64,000 nt of DNA from Ichthyophis bannanicus (lineage: Eukaryota > Chordata > Amphibia > Gymnophiona > Ichthyophiidae). Shown in pieces: positions 63,401 to 64,000 of the stretch. Location: the NCBI GenBank assembly GCA_033557465.1, contig CM066031.1:1071030444-1071094443 (forward strand), written 5' to 3'. A program made the position numbers and the translations under genes. The notes beneath the pieces were generated by a model, which did not search any database, was not told where the DNA came from, and worked only from the letters and a program-made list of their open reading frames with translations. Position 1 is the stretch's first letter. Each line of letters begins with the position of its first letter.

Positions 63401-64000
63401 TAACCCGGAAGCCCTCCTCGCCTCCATCCCCATCATTAACACATCCCCCCAGTACTTCGCCCCCCCCCCAACAAAGTTCACAAACAACAGTATTTGGTAC
63501 AAACATTTTGGTCGCAGCTTTATTTACAACCTGTAAACCGGCCTAACGGGCCTGAATAACAATTAACATAACCCAACCCCGCACCCCTTTACCGGAGGAT
63601 GCCCCCCCACCCGCCATCTTAGTAGCAAGGCGGAGCATCCTCCTCCACCCCAAACCCCGCCGCCTGCCTCGCCATCCTAGTAGCAAAGGCCGGCTCCCAC
63701 CCCCCCCGCTACCGGGTCGAGACCCCCAACCGGGCTGTCTCGCCCCACCCCAAGGAGCACTTCGCCCCCACTGCTCATACCCAGGTCAAGCCCGCGCCGC
63801 TCCTGCGAGCGCTGGCTCAGTACCCCCCACCCCCCCAGCTGCGACAATCTCCAAACCACCCTCCAAGGGGGCGGGCGGGCGGGAACGCGACCGTTCCTGA
63901 GGAGCCGCGGCCAGAAAGAGACGGCCACGCGGCTCCTCGCTGCCAAAGCACCGCCCCCCCAGCCGGCCGCCGGCCAATGAAATCGCTCCGACGGTGTGCC
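63400..64000. promoter_or_regulatory. CpG-rich, GC-rich region at window edge
   Basis: An abrupt change to high GC with many CG dinucleotides and gggcgg-type boxes (63865-63890) and a ccaat at 63972-63976. This could be a CpG island of a neighbouring gene. However aataaa on the minus strand (63508-63520 as tttattt) and a gctttatttac block are also compatible with the end of a retroelement. Undecided. Frames on the minus strand here show no domain. Confidence 0.35.

Noticed and set aside
63677..63977. Arg/Gly-rich frames in the CpG-rich edge
   Set aside because: Composition-driven, cut by the window end, no recognisable domain.
1..64000. CRISPR arrays, bacterial operons or phage genes
   Set aside because: No regular spacer repeats or prokaryotic gene layout; the only integrase-like genes are tyrosine recombinases of eukaryotic retrotransposons.

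Overview
The window is vertebrate nuclear DNA made almost entirely of transposable elements. I found no host protein-coding exon chain, rRNA, CRISPR array or bacterial-type operon that I could support. Two tyrosine-recombinase retrotransposons (DIRS and Ngaro), at least five Penelope-like element (PLE) remnants, CR1-, L2-, RTE- and L1-type LINEs, tRNA-derived SINEs and a hAT transposon occur together. That mix suggests an amphibian, and a caecilian is my best guess. This is inference from repeat content; a fish or a non-avian reptile is less likely.

Layout. 1-4.6 kb: CR1 3' ends and a fold-back PLE remnant carrying a hammerhead-like motif. 4.6-7.5 kb: an unidentified GC-richer stretch with one long ORF, a fold-back element and an L2 3' end. 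7.5-12.2 kb: a plus-strand PLE interrupted by an L1 inserted on the minus strand. 13.8-15.9 kb: a minus-strand CR1 with a SINE inside it. 16.2-25.2 kb: a minus-strand PLE split by a structurally complete 7.3 kb Ngaro element (gag-like ORF, RT/RNase H, tyrosine recombinase, SGNH hydrolase, split direct repeats A1...B1-A2-B2). 25.4-32.8 kb: noncoding repeats, a G-rich minisatellite and a PLE 3' fragment. 32.8-37.2 kb: a long-inverted-repeat element filled with two RTE copies, a CR1 and an L2-like piece. 38.3-43.9 kb: a structurally complete DIRS element with inverted terminal repeats and an internal complementary region. 43.9-47.3 kb: CR1 with a SINE inside. 47.8-53.2 kb: hairpins, fold-back elements and noncoding repeats. 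53.2-57.3 kb: an L2 3' half, then a long CR1 with an ORF1 esterase remnant, endonuclease and RT. 58-60.7 kb: an RTE split by a PLE with 9-bp target duplications, followed by a hAT 3' end. 61.4-62 kb: a PLE GIY-YIG domain. 63.4-64 kb: a CpG-rich stretch running off the window.

The genes work only as parts of their own elements. PLEs pair RT with a GIY-YIG nuclease, and five remnants here carry hammerhead-like cores beside them. The LINEs pair an APE-type endonuclease with RT. The two YR elements replace an integrase or endonuclease with a tyrosine recombinase that acts on a circular intermediate. The DIRS recombinase keeps its R, HxxR and Y residues but its gag and RT/RH frames are broken. The Ngaro recombinase is dead in this copy (arginine replaced by glutamine, and a stop just before the tyrosine), although the repeats still show how it integrated.

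The strongest signals are: (i) the Ngaro structure and its insertion at a CAGCTG shared by the circle junction and the PLE target; (ii) the DIRS internal complementary region; (iii) five independent hammerhead-like cores in PLE-related remnants; (iv) several long near-perfect hairpins.
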